Of a DNA stretch of 64,000 nucleotides, positions 24,047-34,141 are shown in pieces. The first letter of the stretch is position 1, and each line of letters begins with the position of its first letter. Position numbers and translations under genes: made by a program. The DNA is from Imperialibacter sp. EC-SDR9 (GTDB lineage Bacteria > Bacteroidota > Bacteroidia > Cytophagales > Cyclobacteriaceae): assembly GCF_902498805.1 (NCBI RefSeq), contig NZ_LR701580.1, positions 1 to 64,000 on the forward strand, read 5' to 3'. The notes under the pieces are model-generated. The model was given only the letters and a program-made list of their open reading frames with translations. It did not search any database and was not told the DNA's origin.

Positions 24047-26659
24047 CTAAATCTTGACTTCATCCAGGTTAATAAACTCAATCTCCCGGTTGTCGTTGAG
24101 CGACACTCCTATGACTGAGTCCTTTTGTACCTTGCCTGCAAGAATCTGCTTCGACAGCTCGTTGAGAATCATTCTTTGCATCACTCTCTTTAAAGGCCTG
24201 GCACCAAACTGAGGATCAAAGCCCATTTCGCCAAGGTAATCCAGTACGTCTGCCGAAGCCTCCAGTTTTATACCGTTTTCTTCCAGTCTCCTCTGAATCA
24301 GCTTAAACTGAATTTCGACAATTTTTCTAATGTCCTTCTTATTCAACGGCTCGAAAAGAATGGTCTCGTCGATCCTGTTGAGGAACTCTGGTCTCACAGA
24401 TTTTTTCAAAAGGTCAAACACATTCTTTTTCACTTCCGCCAAAGTGGCTTCTCTGTTCAAGTCGTTCATGGTGTCGAAGGCATCCTGAATAATTCCGGAA
24501 CCAATATTGGTGGTCATGATGATGATGGTGTTCTTGAAATTGGCCACTCTTCCTTTGTTGTCGGTAAGCCTTCCATCATCAAGCACTTGTAGCAGGATGT
24601 TGAACACATCGGGGTGTGCCTTCTCAATTTCGTCCAGAAGGATGACTGAGTAAGGTTTTCTCCTCACCGCCTCTGTCAGCTGACCGCCCTCATCGTAGCC
24701 CACATATCCCGGAGGGGCCCCAATCAGCCTGCTTACAGCATGACGTTCCTGGTACTCACTCATGTCTATTCTTACCATGGCGTTGTCGTCGTTGAACAGG
24801 TATTCGGCCAGTGCCTTTGCCAGCTCGGTCTTACCAACACCAGTCGTACCCATGAAGATAAACGAACCTATAGGCCGCTTAGGATCCTGAAGACCGGCAC
24901 GACTTCGCCTGACAGCATCAGCCACCGCCTCAATGGCTTCACTTTGTCCGGCCACTCTTTTTCCAAGTTCTTCTTCCAGCTTCAAAAGTTTGTCCCGGTC
25001 GCTCTGAAGCATCTTGCTTACGGGTATACCTGTCCATTTACCTACTATTTCGGCTATGTCCTCGGCCTCAACTTCTTCTTTCAAAAGCGAATTTCCTCCC
25101 TGAAGTTCCTTTAGCTGCTCCTGGAATTTTTTGAGCTTTTCTTCGCTCTCTACAATTTTCCCATAGCGAATCTCGGCTACACGCCCATAGTCGCCACTTC
25201 TTTCGGCTTGCTCTGCCTCCAGTTTGTATTTTTCGATGGCTTCCTTTTCATGCTGAATGCCTTGAATCACAGACTTTTCATGCTGCCACCTGGCCTTCAG
25301 TGCATCTCTTTGTTCGCTTAAGTCAGCAATTGTTCTTGAAAGTTCTTTTTCTTTCTCCTTGTCCTTTTCCCGTCGAATGGCCTCTCTCTCGATTTCCAGC
25401 TGCATAATGCGCCTGTTCAGCTCATCCAGTTCCTCAGGAAGTGAATCAATTTCAATCCGAAGTTTCGATGCTGCTTCATCCATTAAGTCGATGGCTTTGT
25501 CGGGCAAAAACCTGTCAGAGATATACCTGCTTGAAAGCTCAACTGCGGCTATCACGGCGTCGTCTTTTATCCGAACGCCGTGGTGCAGTTCGTATTTGTC
25601 CTTAATGCCCCGCAGGATCGATATGGCGTCCACTACAGACGGTTCGTCTACCACAACCGCCTGGAACCGTCTTTCAAGAGCTTTGTCTTTCTCAATGTAC
25701 TTTTGATACTCCTTCAGCGTGGTGGCCCCGATCGCATGAAGTTCTCCACGTGCTAAGGCGGGCTTCAGCAGGTTGGCAGCGTCCATGGCTCCTTCGCCTC
25801 CCCCACCGGCTCCAACAAGGGTATGTATTTCATCTATGAAGAGGATGATTTGCCCGTCGCTGTCGATCACTTCTTTGATCACTGCTTTTAGCCGCTCTTC
25901 AAACTCACCCTTGTATTTGGCGCCAGCCACAAGTAGACCCATATCCAGAGAGATAAGGACTTTCTCCTTCAGATTCTCTGGCACGTCACCGTCCACAATT
26001 CTTTGAGCCATCCCTTCAACAATGGCGGTTTTACCCACCCCCGGCTCACCCAATAGTATTGGATTATTCTTAGTCCTTCTGGAAAGGATTTGCAGCACCC
26101 TTCTGATCTCTTCGTCCCGTCCGATAACCGGATCGATCTTGCCCTGGCGGGCCATTTCGTTGAGGTTTTTCGAATACCTCTCCAGCGATTTATACTTTGC
26201 TTCGGCGTTTTGATCTGTTACAGTGTTGCCACCTCTGAGTTCCTTGATGGCCAACTTCATTTCCTTCTCTGCAAACCCAGCCGACTTCATCGCAGTTGCA
26301 ATTTTGTCCTTGCTACTAAGTAACCCAAGAATGATATGCTCAATCGCTACAAACTCGTCCCCAAACTCTTTGAGATAGCCGACAGCCTTCTGTAGGGCCG
26401 CCGCTGATTCATTAGAGAGATAGGGCTGTGATCCTGAGACCTTAGGATAGGAATTTATTATTTCCTCAATTTTTTCGTCCAGATTTAGTCTGTTGATGCC
26501 TAATTTCTTCAAAAGAAAAGGCATAACATTCTCATCTGTCGACATGATTGCTTTGAGTAGATGCGCTGGCTCTATAGCCTGCTGCTCATAACTTTGAGCG
26601 ACCTCGGCCGCCTTTTGAACAGCCTCCTGTGATTTTATAGTGTAGTTATTGAAGTTCAT
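24047..26659 (-). CDS. clpB: ATP-dependent disaggregase ClpB
   Basis: Hsp100 chaperone that, with DnaK, extracts and refolds aggregated proteins. The start at 26659 gives 870 residues beginning [15 protein letters not shown], the normal ClpB N-domain; an earlier in-frame ATG would add 42 unrelated residues. Domains in order: N-domain repeats, first AAA module (Walker [14 protein letters not shown], Walker [15 protein letters not shown]), coiled-coil M-domain (residues about 400-520) and second AAA module ([23 protein letters not shown]). The pore loop [11 protein letters not shown] is present. It stands alone. No recognisable heat-shock operator is seen upstream. Confidence 0.96.
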   Translation of the reverse strand: MNFNNYTIKSQEAVQKAAEVAQSYEQQAIEPAHLLKAIMSTDENVMPFLLKKLGINRLNLDEKIEEIINSYPKVSGSQPYLSNESAAALQKAVGYLKEFGDEFVAIEHIILGLLSSKDKIATAMKSAGFAEKEMKLAIKELRGGNTVTDQNAEAKYKSLERYSKNLNEMARQGKIDPVIGRDEEIRRVLQILSRRTKNNPILLGEPGVGKTAIVEGMAQRIVDGDVPENLKEKVLISLDMGLLVAGAKYKGEFEERLKAVIKEVIDSDGQIILFIDEIHTLVGAGGGGEGAMDAANLLKPALARGELHAIGATTLKEYQKYIEKDKALERRFQAVVVDEPSVVDAISILRGIKDKYELHHGVRIKDDAVIAAVELSSRYISDRFLPDKAIDLMDEAASKLRIEIDSLPEELDELNRRIMQLEIEREAIRREKDKEKEKELSRTIADLSEQRDALKARWQHEKSVIQGIQHEKEAIEKYKLEAEQAERSGDYGRVAEIRYGKIVESEEKLKKFQEQLKELQGGNSLLKEEVEAEDIAEIVGKWTGIPVSKMLQSDRDKLLKLEEELGKRVAGQSEAIEAVADAVRRSRAGLQDPKRPIGSFIFMGTTGVGKTELAKALAEYLFNDDNAMVRIDMSEYQERHAVSRLIGAPPGYVGYDEGGQLTEAVRRKPYSVILLDEIEKAHPDVFNILLQVLDDGRLTDNKGRVANFKNTIIIMTTNIGSGIIQDAFDTMNDLNREATLAEVKKNVFDLLKKSVRPEFLNRIDETILFEPLNKKDIRKIVEIQFKLIQRRLEENGIKLEASADVLDYLGEMGFDPQFGARPLKRVMQRMILNELSKQILAGKVQKDSVIGVSLNDNREIEFINLDEVKI

Positions 26660-26853
26660 CTCTTTTTCTTTTGTGCTTATCCAGCGGTCAAATATCGAAC
26701 CAGGCCGCAATAGGATTATTTTTAGGTCAAAATGACAGAAAAACCAGATCATCCGTGGACTTTTCAGACAATTTGGCGTATTCAAGCTTCATAAAAATGT
26801 AATACCAATTCCATTCTTTATTTCTTATTTTCAGGCCGAAATAGAAATCATGA

Positions 26854-27627
26854 ATGGAATCGGTAGCAGAGGATAATTTAGAGCAGCCACCCAAGGCGAC
26901 GAAATTTGAAAAACTTTTGCTTTGGCTGTCTTTGTATGTGGTGGTGGAGTTATACGTGAGTTCAGTCACAGAGTATACTCCGCTGGTATATGAGATAACA
27001 TATTATGTCGATTTCGCCATATGTATGATTTTTCTGTATGACTTTTTCAACGGGCTTTGGAAGGCAGAGAACAAGTGGAAATTTGTTGCCAACAATTGGA
27101 TAGACTTTGTTGCTTCCATACCAACTGTGGGCTTCCTTCGGGCGGCGAGAATTTTCAAGATTTTTAAGCTTTTGAGGGTACTTAGGTCAGCGAAGTATGT
27201 TTTTCAGTTTTTTAATAGAAAAACCTCTTTCAGCACCTTCCGGAATGTGGTCATTCTTAATGTTGTCGTGGTATTGCTTTTCACGATCAGTTTTTATCAT
27301 GCGGAGAGAAATGCCAACCCTCATATCTCCACGTTCACTGATTCCCTGTGGTGGACAACAATTACCACTATGACAGTTGGCTTTCTGCAGGATATTCCAC
27401 CCGTGACGCCTGAAGGAAAGGTGCTTTCTGTCGTTCTTATTTTTGCCGGGATGATTATTGGTGCTACCATGATTGCAACGATTACTGACTATTTTATTGA
27501 GGATGAAGATATTCAGGTGAACGTTAATCGGGTGCATGATAAGTTGATGGAGGTTGAGAAGAAACTAGATACGCTTACTGAGAAGCTGGAAGAGTTGTCC
27601 AAATCCCAAAAGAATGGAAATCAATAG
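26854..27627 (+). CDS. Voltage-gated-like cation channel with altered selectivity filter
   Basis: A 257-residue six-span channel subunit. Spans S1-S3 lie at about residues 20-90, and S4 carries Arg/Lys at every third to fourth position (FLRAARIFKIFKLLRVLRSAKY, given at residues 94-115), the voltage-sensor pattern. The pore helix WWTTITTM leads into MTVGFLQDIPP at residues 173-183. A canonical potassium filter reads TVGYGD; here the second Gly is replaced and one residue is added (TVGF-LQ-D), so selectivity is uncertain. The C-terminus is a coiled coil (residues 228-250). Its 3' end overlaps the TRAP substrate-binding gene by 14 bases. Confidence 0.85.
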   Translation: MESVAEDNLEQPPKATKFEKLLLWLSLYVVVELYVSSVTEYTPLVYEITYYVDFAICMIFLYDFFNGLWKAENKWKFVANNWIDFVASIPTVGFLRAARIFKIFKLLRVLRSAKYVFQFFNRKTSFSTFRNVVILNVVVVLLFTISFYHAERNANPHISTFTDSLWWTTITTMTVGFLQDIPPVTPEGKVLSVVLIFAGMIIGATMIATITDYFIEDEDIQVNVNRVHDKLMEVEKKLDTLTEKLEELSKSQKNGNQ

Positions 27628-28735
27628 ACGGAAGTTTTTAGTGAAAGGCGGATTGGGGCTGGCTGGTGGCACGGCCGGAATGCTTTCTGCCTGCACTGAG
27701 GAAAAGAAGCAGATTGAAACTCCATACATCAATTTTAACAAGTCGTTTGAGTGGAAGATGGTCACCACCTGGCCTCCAAATTTCCCGGTGGTAGGTGAGG
27801 GCTGCGTGATGATGTCGAAATGGGTGGAAACCATGAGTGGAGGGCGCCTAAAAATAAAAGTCTATGGGGGAGGAGAGCTGGTTCCGGCGCTGGAGGTGTT
27901 TGACGCCGTAAGCAGCGGCGCTGTTGAGATAGGCCATGGTGCCTCCTATTACTGGGCTGGCAAGGTACCGGCTGCCCAGTTTTTCGCCGCTGTTCCTTTT
28001 GGCATGAACGCTCAGCAGATGAACTCCTGGATCATAAGCAGCGGGGCCATAGCGTTGTGGGAGGAACTGTATGAGCCCTTCAGGCTGGTGCCCATGATCG
28101 CCGGGAATACCGGCGTGCAAATGGCGGGCTGGTTCAACCGGGAGCTGAACACAATGGACGACCTGAAAGGCCTGAAAATGAGGATTCCCGGGCTGGGCGG
28201 GAAGGTGTTGTCGGAAGCTGGAGGCACGTCGGTGCTACAGGCTGGTGGCGAAATTTACACCAACCTTGAAAGAGGCGTGATCGATGCTGCCGAATGGATT
28301 GGCCCCTATCATGACTACCTGATGGGATTTCAGAGAGTGGCTAAGCACTACTACTATCCAGGTTGGCATGAGCCAGGCTCGGTGCTGGAGCAGATGGTGA
28401 ACAAAGACAAATTTGAGGCACTTCCAACAGATCTGAAAGAAATAGTGCGGGCAGGGGCGTCTAAGCTCAATGAATGGATGCTTGCTGAGTTTGACGCAAA
28501 GAACAGTTTGTACCTTAAAAAGCTCCGGCAGGAAGAGGGAACGGATATCAGAAAACTTCCCGATGTGATTTTGAGGGAGCTAAAGAAAATAAGTGATGTG
28601 ATGCTTGGAGATATGGCTCAAAGCGATCCTGTCATTAAAAAAGTATACGACAGCTTTACAACGTTTCGAGATCAGGTGAAACCCTGGTCAGATATTAGCG
28701 AACGAGCTTTTTATAATGATGTGCTAGGCCAGTAG
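27614..28735 (+). CDS. TRAP transporter substrate-binding protein (DctP family)
   Basis: A 373-residue periplasmic solute-binding protein. It begins with a Tat-type signal (NRRKFLVKGGLGLAGG) and a lipobox-like LSAC, so it is exported folded and probably anchored. The mature part (FEWKMVTTWPPNFPV, GGRLKIKVYGGGELVPALEVFDAV, GMKMRIPGLGGKV-like region near residue 190) fits the branch annotated for mannitol/chloroaromatic or 2-oxoacid TRAP systems; the ligand-binding Arg is likely in the LKMRIPG segment. The matching DctQ and DctM genes are on the opposite strand and converge on it. Confidence 0.9.
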   Translation: MEINRRKFLVKGGLGLAGGTAGMLSACTEEKKQIETPYINFNKSFEWKMVTTWPPNFPVVGEGCVMMSKWVETMSGGRLKIKVYGGGELVPALEVFDAVSSGAVEIGHGASYYWAGKVPAAQFFAAVPFGMNAQQMNSWIISSGAIALWEELYEPFRLVPMIAGNTGVQMAGWFNRELNTMDDLKGLKMRIPGLGGKVLSEAGGTSVLQAGGEIYTNLERGVIDAAEWIGPYHDYLMGFQRVAKHYYYPGWHEPGSVLEQMVNKDKFEALPTDLKEIVRAGASKLNEWMLAEFDAKNSLYLKKLRQEEGTDIRKLPDVILRELKKISDVMLGDMAQSDPVIKKVYDSFTTFRDQVKPWSDISERAFYNDVLGQ

Positions 28736-28748
28736 GACTTTTTTTCAT

Positions 28749-30068
28749 CTACTTTTTGAGCAGGTTCGGTAAAAAGGAAACAATCTCTGGAAAGAGAACT
28801 ACAAGCAGAAGAAATACAAGCTGTATCAGGACAAAAGGAACAATGCCTCTATATAGTTGCCCGGTGGTGATATGTTTTGGTGCTACTCCTTTCAGGTAGA
28901 AAAGTGAGAAGCCAAATGGTGGTGTGAGGAAAGAAGTTTGCAGGTTGAGGGCCAGCAGTATTCCCACCCATACGAGGTCAACTCCCAACTTAGCAAATAT
29001 TGGTGCTACTACCGGCACTATGATGAAGATGATCTCGATAAAGTCGATGAAGAAGCCAGCGATAAATACGGCGAGCATCACAACAAACAGAAATGCATTC
29101 ACAGACAAGTCGGAATTCTCAATGAGTTGAATAAGGAATCGATCGCCTCCTAATGCCCTGAAAACCAGCGAAAATGCGGTTGCGCCAATGAGGATTGTAA
29201 AGACCATTGTGGTGAGGTGGGTTGTTTCTCTCATCACGCCCTTCAATACGTCAAGGTTGAATTTGCCAGACATAACGGTGAGCAATGTGGCGCCAAGAGC
29301 ACCAACTCCAGCAGCTTCAGTAGGAGACGCAATGCCCGCAAAAATGGATCCCAACACAGCTACAATCAGCAGGAGAGGAAGTACGAAAGCCTTTATAACC
29401 TGTCCGGTTATTCCTTTTTCCCTGAAAGCCCGGATTTCCTCTTCCGGCATACCCGGTGCCTTGTTTGGTTTAACTATGGCGTACCCCACTATGAAGGCCA
29501 GGTAGCAAAAAACCAGTGCAACGCCAGGCACAACGGCAGCAGTGAAGAGATCCCCAACGGAGACGTTGAGCACGCTGCCCAGTAATACCAGAACCACAGA
29601 TGGCGGGATAATTTGACCTAAAGTGCCGGCTGAAGCGATGGTGCCTGTTGCCAACTCAGGACTAAAACCCCGCTTGAGCATGGTTGGTAAGCTAATAAGC
29701 CCCATGGTAATGACAGTAGCCCCAACAATCCCTGTGGAAGCTGCCAGCATGGCACCAACCAGCACAACAGCGACGGCCAGGCCACCTTTGAACTTCCCAA
29801 AAATAAGGGCCATCGTTTCCAGCAGGCTCTCTGCAAGCCCGGACTTCTCCAGCATGATTCCCATAAAAACGAACAAGGGTACAGCTATGAGAACAAAATT
29901 GTTCATGGTGCCATAAATTCTCAGCGCCACCAGGTAAAAGAAATCGGCATCGAAGAATATAAGACCAAAAATCACTGAGAGGCCCCCTAGCGTGAAGGCA
30001 ACAGGAAATCCCCAGAGAATAAAAATGAATATCAGACCAAAAAGTACCAGCGCCCAAATCTCATTCAT
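28749..30068 (-). CDS. dctM: TRAP transporter large permease DctM
   Basis: A 439-residue inner-membrane permease, the sodium-coupled transport subunit of a TRAP system. It has about 12 hydrophobic spans; AASTGIVGATVITMGLISLP and SAGTLGQIIPPSVVLVLLG are the conserved scoop and TGxxG-type segments of the family. It overlaps dctQ by 8 bases. The stop lies 14 bases from the convergent dctP stop with no obvious terminator between them. Confidence 0.93.
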   Translation of the reverse strand: MNEIWALVLFGLIFIFILWGFPVAFTLGGLSVIFGLIFFDADFFYLVALRIYGTMNNFVLIAVPLFVFMGIMLEKSGLAESLLETMALIFGKFKGGLAVAVVLVGAMLAASTGIVGATVITMGLISLPTMLKRGFSPELATGTIASAGTLGQIIPPSVVLVLLGSVLNVSVGDLFTAAVVPGVALVFCYLAFIVGYAIVKPNKAPGMPEEEIRAFREKGITGQVIKAFVLPLLLIVAVLGSIFAGIASPTEAAGVGALGATLLTVMSGKFNLDVLKGVMRETTHLTTMVFTILIGATAFSLVFRALGGDRFLIQLIENSDLSVNAFLFVVMLAVFIAGFFIDFIEIIFIIVPVVAPIFAKLGVDLVWVGILLALNLQTSFLTPPFGFSLFYLKGVAPKHITTGQLYRGIVPFVLIQLVFLLLVVLFPEIVSFLPNLLKK

Positions 30069-30588
30069 TGTCTGCCGATTTCAGAGGGTTCAAAATGGTG
30101 GACAGCGACTTGAACGCTACGGAAACGCCCTGTAAAAACAAAAGAAAGAAGCCCATCGGGATAAAAGCTTTGATGATGTAGCGAGCGGGAAGACCACCCG
30201 GGTCAGGAGAATTTTCTCTGATGATCCACGAATTGTAGACAAAAAGCAGGGAGGTCTTGATGATCACTACACATATTGGCAGAAGAAAAAGCAATACTCC
30301 GAGTAAGTTGACATAAGCCTGCTTCCTGGGCGACATTTCCCCATAAAACACATCAACCCTTACATGCTTGTCATGCTTGAGTGTGTAACCTGCTCCAATT
30401 AAAAAAATGGCTGCAAAAAAATGCCATTCCAGCTCAAATACAGAAGCAAAGCTGACATTAAAAATATACCTCATTGCTACATCGAAGCAAAAGACCAAGA
30501 CCATGATGCCGGCCAGCCAGGAGATAAGGCGTCCAGTGTACTCATTCAGTGCATCAATCCTTTCTGAAATAAGGGTAAGTAGGTGCAT
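30061..30588 (-). CDS. dctQ: TRAP transporter small permease DctQ
   Basis: A 175-residue four-span membrane protein. Segment GRLISWLAGIMVLVFCFDVAMRYIFN and the following ELEWHFFAAIFLIGAGYTLKHDKHVRVDVF contain the pairs of charged residues typical of DctQ (given in outline, residues 19-85). It is paired with DctM in the membrane complex and begins the two-gene leftward operon. The gene order Q-M is normal, but the cognate binding protein is divergently placed at the far end. Confidence 0.9.
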   Translation of the reverse strand: MHLLTLISERIDALNEYTGRLISWLAGIMVLVFCFDVAMRYIFNVSFASVFELEWHFFAAIFLIGAGYTLKHDKHVRVDVFYGEMSPRKQAYVNLLGVLLFLLPICVVIIKTSLLFVYNSWIIRENSPDPGGLPARYIIKAFIPMGFFLLFLQGVSVAFKSLSTILNPLKSADNE

Positions 30589-30797
30589 ATCAACTTTTGT
30601 GGAATGAAGATATGGTTTTCCTTTTGAAGAGCAAGGCTACATTTGCAAGAGAGCCCGGTAAATGATTTGCAAGGTGTTTAGTGAGTGGTTTGCGACTTGA
30701 GCGAGGCCAGTTCAACCTTTAGTAGTCGGAAGAAGGGCAAGTCAGATGAAGAATCCTGCTATCCTTTAATCTACTCATCCCAGAAAAGACAAAAAGA

Positions 30798-30821
30798 AAA
30801 CCCCGGCAATTGCCGGGGTTT
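30798..30821. terminator. Terminator of the lipoprotein/outer-membrane unit
   Basis: A perfect 24-base palindrome (AAACCCCGGCAA / TTGCCGGGGTTT). Read on the minus strand it is followed by TTCTTTTTGTCTTTT, so it ends the leftward transcript of the 772-residue lipoprotein. Confidence 0.8.
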
Positions 30822-30845
30822 AAGTGTCTAAAGATCATCGTCAAG

Positions 30846-33164
30846 TCACTGATTCACGTTTTGCAAACGCACACCTGAACCATATTTAACTGTCAACTCA
30901 AATACTTCTCCAGAAACGGCGTAAACGCTGGTAGGTCCGGAGTAGGCTCCAAAAGCGCTGTTGTTCAACTCTTCCAAATAGCCGGAGCCTTTGTCAGTTA
31001 CTGTCCAGTTAGTGCTCCACTGAACCTCTCTGGTTCCCTGAGTTGTGAAATCAAACAATTGCACGGCGGCGCCTGTTCCAGGAGAGGTTGCCAGAGTAGG
31101 CATGATTGTTACGCCGAATACTCCAGTGTAACCCATACCACCATCTTCGTTGAATAGGCCGCCAATGGTTCCATCTGAATTGATATCAACATCAGCCGAA
31201 GCCATCATAGCCATTGGCTCAACAATTTCTAGGACGGGAGCGGCGTAAGAGATTCCAGTTCTCAAGTTGGTTACTGTTCTTGTCAAGATCAGGTTCCCTG
31301 TGCCGTCGATTCCAAGAAGATCGTCAAGGTTGCCTGTCAAGCCTGTTCCGGCCTCTGTATAAGAGATTACGTCTGTGTCAGTTGCGCTAGCGTCTGGGAA
31401 GCTTGCAACGGTTGTGTTATACCAGTTTACCGCTGGCAAAATAGTGTAAGGTACGGTAATACCGGTGTTGTCAATCGCTATAGTATATTCAAACCCGGTT
31501 GCTACCACGTCTACAACTGGCAAAGCAGCTCCCGTGCCGCCTCCAGCAAAAGTTATCCCTGTGATGGGGGCAGAATACCCAACTCCTGTAGTAGTAGTTT
31601 GAATAGCATCTACTCTACAGTCGCAAGTAACTGTAATTGTTGCAGCTGTGGTCGGAGCAACGGCAGGAGCTACCTCTACTACAGTAACTTGATAGCCAGT
31701 TACACCGAAAGCGTTAAGGTTATCACTGCCATTGGTAAGGATATTTCCACCGGTTTCGTCTATGGTTGGCAGAACGCCGTTTCCAGTACCATCATCCACG
31801 GCGGTTTCAGTTACCGTAACAGTCTGAAGAACTGTAGCGCCGGAAAGTACATCAATAGTAATGTCATAGTCTTCACCAATTGTATAGCCAACACCACCAG
31901 CAACCGTTAGATCAAGGTCGCCAATAATAGACGTCTGAAGCGCAATTGGCGTGGTAGGGGTAGTAGCAGTTGCTACAGCAGCTGTGGGAGAAATCTGAAC
32001 AGTACCACCGTCACTGATAATGTCGAATTCAACGTTTCCAGAGTTAGGAGTAGTACCTGCATTGCCATCAATAGTGAATCCGATATTTAAATCCCTAGGA
32101 ACCACCGTAAACGTCAAATTTGCGCCATTTCCAGCGCCCGTAGGTGCAGGGAATACAGCTTTGGCACCAGCGATAGAAATTGTTGGAGAGAAAGAAGCGG
32201 CATTCACAGGTCCGTATCTCGCAGGCACGGTAGCAAGTTCTGGAGTAACAGGTAAATCGTCTCTCGTATCAATAACGATAGTTTGGTCAGCTGTTACGTC
32301 AGGTACCATTAGTGTGTATGATATTCCGTTTTCATTTGCTGGCAATAACATGCTGAACCTACCTGTTGTATTGTCCACAATAGCTGAGCCAATTCCCTCA
32401 CCGCTAAACCTTACGTCGTAAATATCAACAGATGAGTGGAAAAAATTTTGGGCACTTTCGTAGTCGAAATCTGTACCATCGAGATAGGCAACTATAGTCA
32501 CATCCTGTGGAACTTCAGATGCCGAGTTGGTAAGATCAGTTTCGATAGTTGCTGTGCCATTCACAGTGGCAAATGTTCCGCTTGCGCCATCTGCTGAAAG
32601 CAGAACGATGCGAGTAGTCTCATGTCTTCCTAATGGATAAATGTAGCTTCCAATTTGGAAGTATTCTTCACCACTGGAAATAGTTCCTAAATCCAGTATG
32701 TAAGAAACGCCAACGAAGCCTGCCAAAGTTACCTGAACAGGGCTTGCTCCTATGACAATATCATTGATAATGACCTGGCCGGTGGCATCAGTTACTGCAT
32801 CCACACGGGCTGCAGGGTTACTGCCTCCAACTGAAACGGTAACGCCTTCCAGCGGCGCACCACCCTGATTTTCAATTGTTAGTGTGTAGGACGCCAAAAG
32901 ACCTGCCTGACGCAAAGCTTCAGTATTTTCATCTTTCAGCATACCAGCAAGCTGATTTGAGAATACCGCCATCAAAGAGTCATTCTCACGCATAAGCTCA
33001 TACTGAAGAATCAGTTTCTCCAGATCAAAGCTTTGCTGCGCAGCAGCCAATTCAGCTTGCTTGTCGAGGAAGTCTTCCTCTGTAAATTCATCTTCGCACG
33101 ACGTAAAGGTGAACACACCCAGCGCCATTATTACGAGTAAAAAATTGAGTTTAATTGTTTTCAT
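30846..33164 (-). CDS. Large Thr-rich secreted lipoprotein, unknown
   Basis: A 772-residue lipoprotein (hydrophobic core, lipobox FTSC, then EDEFTEEDF). After a helical segment (residues 30-85) comes a carboxypeptidase-regulatory-like beta domain (PLEGVTVSVGG, DATGQVIINDI). The remainder is Thr/Val/Ala/Gly-rich with several similar beta segments such as GVGYSAPITGITF and GGGTGAALPVVDVV, suggesting repeated beta-sandwich units. The composition suggests a surface or adhesin-like role, but this is inference. It is 30 bases downstream of an outer-membrane barrel gene on the same strand. Confidence 0.75.
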   Translation of the reverse strand: MKTIKLNFLLVIMALGVFTFTSCEDEFTEEDFLDKQAELAAAQQSFDLEKLILQYELMRENDSLMAVFSNQLAGMLKDENTEALRQAGLLASYTLTIENQGGAPLEGVTVSVGGSNPAARVDAVTDATGQVIINDIVIGASPVQVTLAGFVGVSYILDLGTISSGEEYFQIGSYIYPLGRHETTRIVLLSADGASGTFATVNGTATIETDLTNSASEVPQDVTIVAYLDGTDFDYESAQNFFHSSVDIYDVRFSGEGIGSAIVDNTTGRFSMLLPANENGISYTLMVPDVTADQTIVIDTRDDLPVTPELATVPARYGPVNAASFSPTISIAGAKAVFPAPTGAGNGANLTFTVVPRDLNIGFTIDGNAGTTPNSGNVEFDIISDGGTVQISPTAAVATATTPTTPIALQTSIIGDLDLTVAGGVGYTIGEDYDITIDVLSGATVLQTVTVTETAVDDGTGNGVLPTIDETGGNILTNGSDNLNAFGVTGYQVTVVEVAPAVAPTTAATITVTCDCRVDAIQTTTTGVGYSAPITGITFAGGGTGAALPVVDVVATGFEYTIAIDNTGITVPYTILPAVNWYNTTVASFPDASATDTDVISYTEAGTGLTGNLDDLLGIDGTGNLILTRTVTNLRTGISYAAPVLEIVEPMAMMASADVDINSDGTIGGLFNEDGGMGYTGVFGVTIMPTLATSPGTGAAVQLFDFTTQGTREVQWSTNWTVTDKGSGYLEELNNSAFGAYSGPTSVYAVSGEVFELTVKYGSGVRLQNVNQ

Positions 33165-33194
33165 GATTTTATGAAGGTTTGTTTTTTTAAATCT

Positions 33195-33932
33195 TTAAAA
33201 GAAATACCCAAAGTTGATACTGAGAGTGGATGGAATAAGTCTTCCTCCGGTACCAGGATAACCTGAATAGATGTTAATGTTGTCTAGTCCGTGGCGATAG
33301 CGTATTTCCTGATAAAAGGATTTACCGTTGCCCAGGTCATACTCCAGTGCGAAACCAGCATGGCCAGCGAACTGGTGGCTTTGCATACTGCTGGTAATGT
33401 TTTCACGAGAGTTGGAATGAATACCTGTGGTGCCATTAGCAAAATTGTAATAGTTATCCCGTGTCTCAAATGAGGCCACTGAATAACCATAGCTGGCTCC
33501 AATCAGGATTTTTGGAGAAACAGAGCTTCCCGATGTTGGAATGCTGATTACTGCCATCACAGGCAGCTCTGCATTTTTTATCGACACTGATCTGTTCATA
33601 AAAGTGATTGAAGACACATTTCCCTCGATTTCAGAATAATCAACGGTTCTGTTCTCCAAGCCACCACCGATACCCATGTACAGCAACTCACCCCGGACCG
33701 CAATCATTTCTGTCACCTGATAGTTGCCAACTGCGCCAACATTTACATCAAGTGTCATGCCTGTCTGACTGAACTGGTTTAGGTTCGCACCAACCTTTGC
33801 CCCATACCGTAAAGGGCTAAAGGCACTAAGTCCATCATCCTGTGCGGACGCATCATGGACCCACAACCCACATAATAGAAATATTAAATGGGTGCTTCGC
33901 AAACGCCTTAAGCGTGAAACAAAACTTCTCAT
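33195..33932 (-). CDS. Outer-membrane beta-barrel protein
   Basis: A 245-residue protein with a signal peptide (hydrophobic run LIFLLCGLWVHDASA) and alternating beta strands ending in FGYFF, an aromatic C-terminus typical of outer-membrane insertion. The strand GAKVGANLNQF near the start and GHAGFALEYDL are like the porin-family PF13568-type barrels of Bacteroidota. It precedes the large lipoprotein by 30 bases, so both are likely produced together, and the barrel may export or anchor it. Confidence 0.75.
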   Translation of the reverse strand: MRSFVSRLRRLRSTHLIFLLCGLWVHDASAQDDGLSAFSPLRYGAKVGANLNQFSQTGMTLDVNVGAVGNYQVTEMIAVRGELLYMGIGGGLENRTVDYSEIEGNVSSITFMNRSVSIKNAELPVMAVISIPTSGSSVSPKILIGASYGYSVASFETRDNYYNFANGTTGIHSNSRENITSSMQSHQFAGHAGFALEYDLGNGKSFYQEIRYRHGLDNINIYSGYPGTGGRLIPSTLSINFGYFF

Positions 33933-34141
33933 ATATTATATAGTTAAGAATGGTTTAAATACTTAGTTCTGTTTGATGACTAAAGTCTAAAAGTAACCAC
34001 AACAGATTTCGCTCGAAATACCCATTTCTAGGTATTTTATCATTATCTAATCCAAAAGTTCAAAAAACACGGGACATGAAATAGGGAAATTTTTATTTGT
34101 TAGTCAAGTTTTAGCAAAAGTACTTTGTCAATTAGTATTCG

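Noticed and set aside
26660-26785. 42-residue extension of ClpB
   Set aside because: The family N-terminus starts at 26659 and the extension has no relation to ClpB.
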